NCBI GenBank assembly: GCA_018676855.1
Contig: JABHDY010000003.1
Span: 84,136-148,135 of the forward strand
Direction: 5' to 3'
DNA length: 64,000 nucleotides
DNA from: Candidatus Woesearchaeota archaeon
GTDB taxonomy: Archaea > Nanobdellota > Nanobdellia > Woesearchaeales > GW2011-AR9
Positions 62,686 to 64,000 of this stretch are shown here, one piece after another. The stretch's first letter is position 1; every line of letters starts with the position of its first letter. The position numbers were made by a program, and so were the translations under genes. The notes under the pieces were generated by a model that was given only the letters and a program-made list of their open reading frames with translations, did no database searches and had not been told where the DNA came from.

Positions 62686-63717
62686 ATGCAACTCACTCCA
62701 GAGATCAAAGCGCAACTTGCAGAACAAAAGAAGCAGTGTATATTTTGTAAATTAATTTCTGGCGAGATGGAAGCAAAAACAGTTTTCCAAGATGATGTTA
62801 CAATTGCTATGCTTGACATTAATCCTGTTATTAAAGGTCATACACTTTTCATGCTTAAGGAACATTATCCTATAATGCCGTACATTCCAGCGGATGAATT
62901 TACACATTATTTTGGTTTGGTACCTGCGTTAACAAAATCCATCAAAGATGGAATTCTATCAACAGGAATTAACGTTTTTATTGCGAATGGTGGACCTGCT
63001 GGCCAGCGAGCACCACATTTCTTGATACATTTTATACCAAGAGAAAACGGTGACGGATTTTTCAATTTCATGTTTAAAAAGAATGCATCATTAGACGAAG
63101 AAAACGTCAAGGTTTTGGCTAACAACTTTCCCATCATGATGAATAACCATTTTGGACGAAATCCTGCACCATGGCATTCTGGTAAAGGAAATGTTCCTTC
63201 TTACTTGGCTGAGATTTATGAAAATAATATTGTATTGTATGAAGATGAAAAAGTGTTATGTGTTATTCCAGAAGATGGTGCTGTTGCAGGCCACATTGAA
63301 ATTTATAGTAAAGTTGAAGAGAACCTTATTGAGAAAATGTCTATTGAAGATGCTTCACATTTATTTTATACTGCATCATTTGCTGCAACTCTCGTGTTTG
63401 AAGGTCTTAAAGTTCATGGAACAAATATAATTCTTAAATCTGGAACGTGCGACGATAATCCAAGTGGTAAATTATGTGTTCACGTTCTTCCACGTATGCA
63501 GGATGATAATTTACAAAGTTTATTATGGGAACCAAAACAGCCATCGTACGATTTAGATGCAATCAAAAGTAAAATTAAAGATACAACATGGAAAATAAAA
63601 TATACAGAAGAGACGAAAGAATCAGTGGTTGTAAAACCGAAGGTTGTTAAGATTTCTGATTCAACAACAAAAGAAGTGAATGAAATTGAAGAAGCAATTA
63701 AAAACGTACAGAATTAA
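62686..63717 (+). CDS. Double HIT-domain protein, active-site His replaced
   Basis: A 343-residue protein with two HIT domains. The first starts CIFCKLISGEMEAKTVFQDD and has GGPAGQRAPHFLIHFIPRE; the second starts NIVLYEDEKVLCVIPEDGAV and ends SGKLCVHVLPRMQDD. In HIT enzymes the motif is H-x-H-x-H and the middle His attacks the phosphate. Here the first copy reads H-x-L-x-H and the second K-x-C-x-H, so the middle His is Leu and Cys. It may be a nucleotide binder rather than a classic hydrolase. A Lys/Val-rich tail follows. Its stop overlaps that of the apt gene. Confidence 0.75.
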   Translation: MQLTPEIKAQLAEQKKQCIFCKLISGEMEAKTVFQDDVTIAMLDINPVIKGHTLFMLKEHYPIMPYIPADEFTHYFGLVPALTKSIKDGILSTGINVFIANGGPAGQRAPHFLIHFIPRENGDGFFNFMFKKNASLDEENVKVLANNFPIMMNNHFGRNPAPWHSGKGNVPSYLAEIYENNIVLYEDEKVLCVIPEDGAVAGHIEIYSKVEENLIEKMSIEDASHLFYTASFAATLVFEGLKVHGTNIILKSGTCDDNPSGKLCVHVLPRMQDDNLQSLLWEPKQPSYDLDAIKSKIKDTTWKIKYTEETKESVVVKPKVVKISDSTTKEVNEIEEAIKNVQN

Positions 63718-64000
63718 TCTCCTTCAAACTTTACTAAACTAAAAACATCGTATTTATGTAACTTTTCTCTGCCTTTACAATCTGGAAGTTCTATAACAAC
63801 AGCAACTTCATGAACTTTACTACCACACTTTTCTATTAATGTACATGCAGCATGAGCCGTTCCACCGAGAGCAATAAGGTCGTCAACAACTAAAACAGTA
63901 TCATCTTTATTTATTGCATGATCATTTATCTCAACAGTATCTGTACCGTACTCTAACTGATATTCTTGCGAAATAACAGTTGGTGGTAACTTGCCTTTCT
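63714..64000 (-). CDS. apt: Adenine phosphoribosyltransferase (partial, runs off right edge)
   Basis: The C-terminal 94 residues of a phosphoribosyltransferase: KGKLPPTVISQEYQLEYGTD (PRPP and adenine-side loop), TVEI, then the PRPP motif VLVVDDLIALGGTAHAAC and the end ELPDCKGREKLHKYDVFSLV. This matches adenine phosphoribosyltransferase, which turns adenine and PRPP into AMP and PPi. The 5' part lies beyond the window. It would recycle adenine released by AMP phosphorylase (53036-54514). Confidence 0.88.
   Translation of the reverse strand, partial: KGKLPPTVISQEYQLEYGTDTVEINDHAINKDDTVLVVDDLIALGGTAHAACTLIEKCGSKVHEVAVVIELPDCKGREKLHKYDVFSLVKFEGD

Overview
The window reads as a single, gene-dense, A+T-rich archaeal chromosome segment. 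The archaeal signs are transcription factor B, translation factor aIF2 gamma, ribosomal proteins S17e, S8e, L1, L10 (P0) and P1, a membrane-anchored LonB protease, an archaeal topoisomerase I, an SRP RNA, bulge-helix-bulge type tRNA introns, TATA boxes about 25 nt ahead of many start codons and many apparently leaderless genes. It also carries bacterial-type genes (MetK, DnaK-DnaJ-GrpE, type I GAPDH, a full-length Rel/SpoT protein) and many small conserved proteins of unknown function. That mix fits a DPANN archaeon, most likely of the Woesearchaeota/Pacearchaeota kind; the phylum is an inference, not something the sequence proves.

Layout. 0.1-9.7 kb: a SecB-like small protein, topoisomerase I, the SRP RNA, several small secreted proteins or lipoproteins, a protein with two nucleotidyltransferase-fold units, and two tandem pairs of paralogs of unknown function. 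9.9-13.8 kb: a GTPase / DUF2073 / Zn-ribbon block, a ZPR1-type zinc finger protein, tRNA-Gly, and a secreted MsrA. 14-23.4 kb: SMC, Mn-dependent pyrophosphatase, a retropepsin-like/RimK-like pair, a broken DUF5652-like gene, an amino-acid permease fused to a methyltransferase, and NAD(P)HX dehydratase. 23.6-26.4 kb: an intron-containing tRNA-Ile(UAU) whose 3' end is repeated about 580 bp downstream around an orphan gene, then two CDP-alcohol phosphatidyltransferases flanking a PHP phosphoesterase. 26.4-33.2 kb: aIF2 gamma, S17e, MetK facing an HTH-CBS regulator across a perfect palindrome, and the L1-L10-P1 ribosomal operon. 33.2-39.9 kb: grpE-dnaK-[LMW phosphatase, PEP-swivel/HD protein]-dnaJ, with a winged-helix regulator and a perfect palindrome at the head. 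39.9-49.8 kb: Rel, GAPDH, an RNA m5C methyltransferase with a duplicated tail, an M29-like aminopeptidase, TsaC, two overlapping micro-ORFs with an intrinsic-type terminator, S8e and LonB. 49.8-64 kb: ScpA, a secreted beta-rich protein, tRNA-Val with an intron in its D-arm, AMP phosphorylase, TrmI, two large surface proteins, TFB, a double-HIT protein and the end of an adenine phosphoribosyltransferase.

How the genes may work together. SMC and ScpA are the two main condensin parts. AMP phosphorylase would release adenine and ribose 1,5-bisphosphate from AMP, the phosphoribosyltransferase would return adenine to AMP, and the pyrophosphatase would pull that reaction forward. The chaperone operon and the metK/HTH-CBS pair each have a local regulator and a palindrome placed where it could act as an operator. 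No CRISPR array, insertion sequence or rRNA gene was seen.
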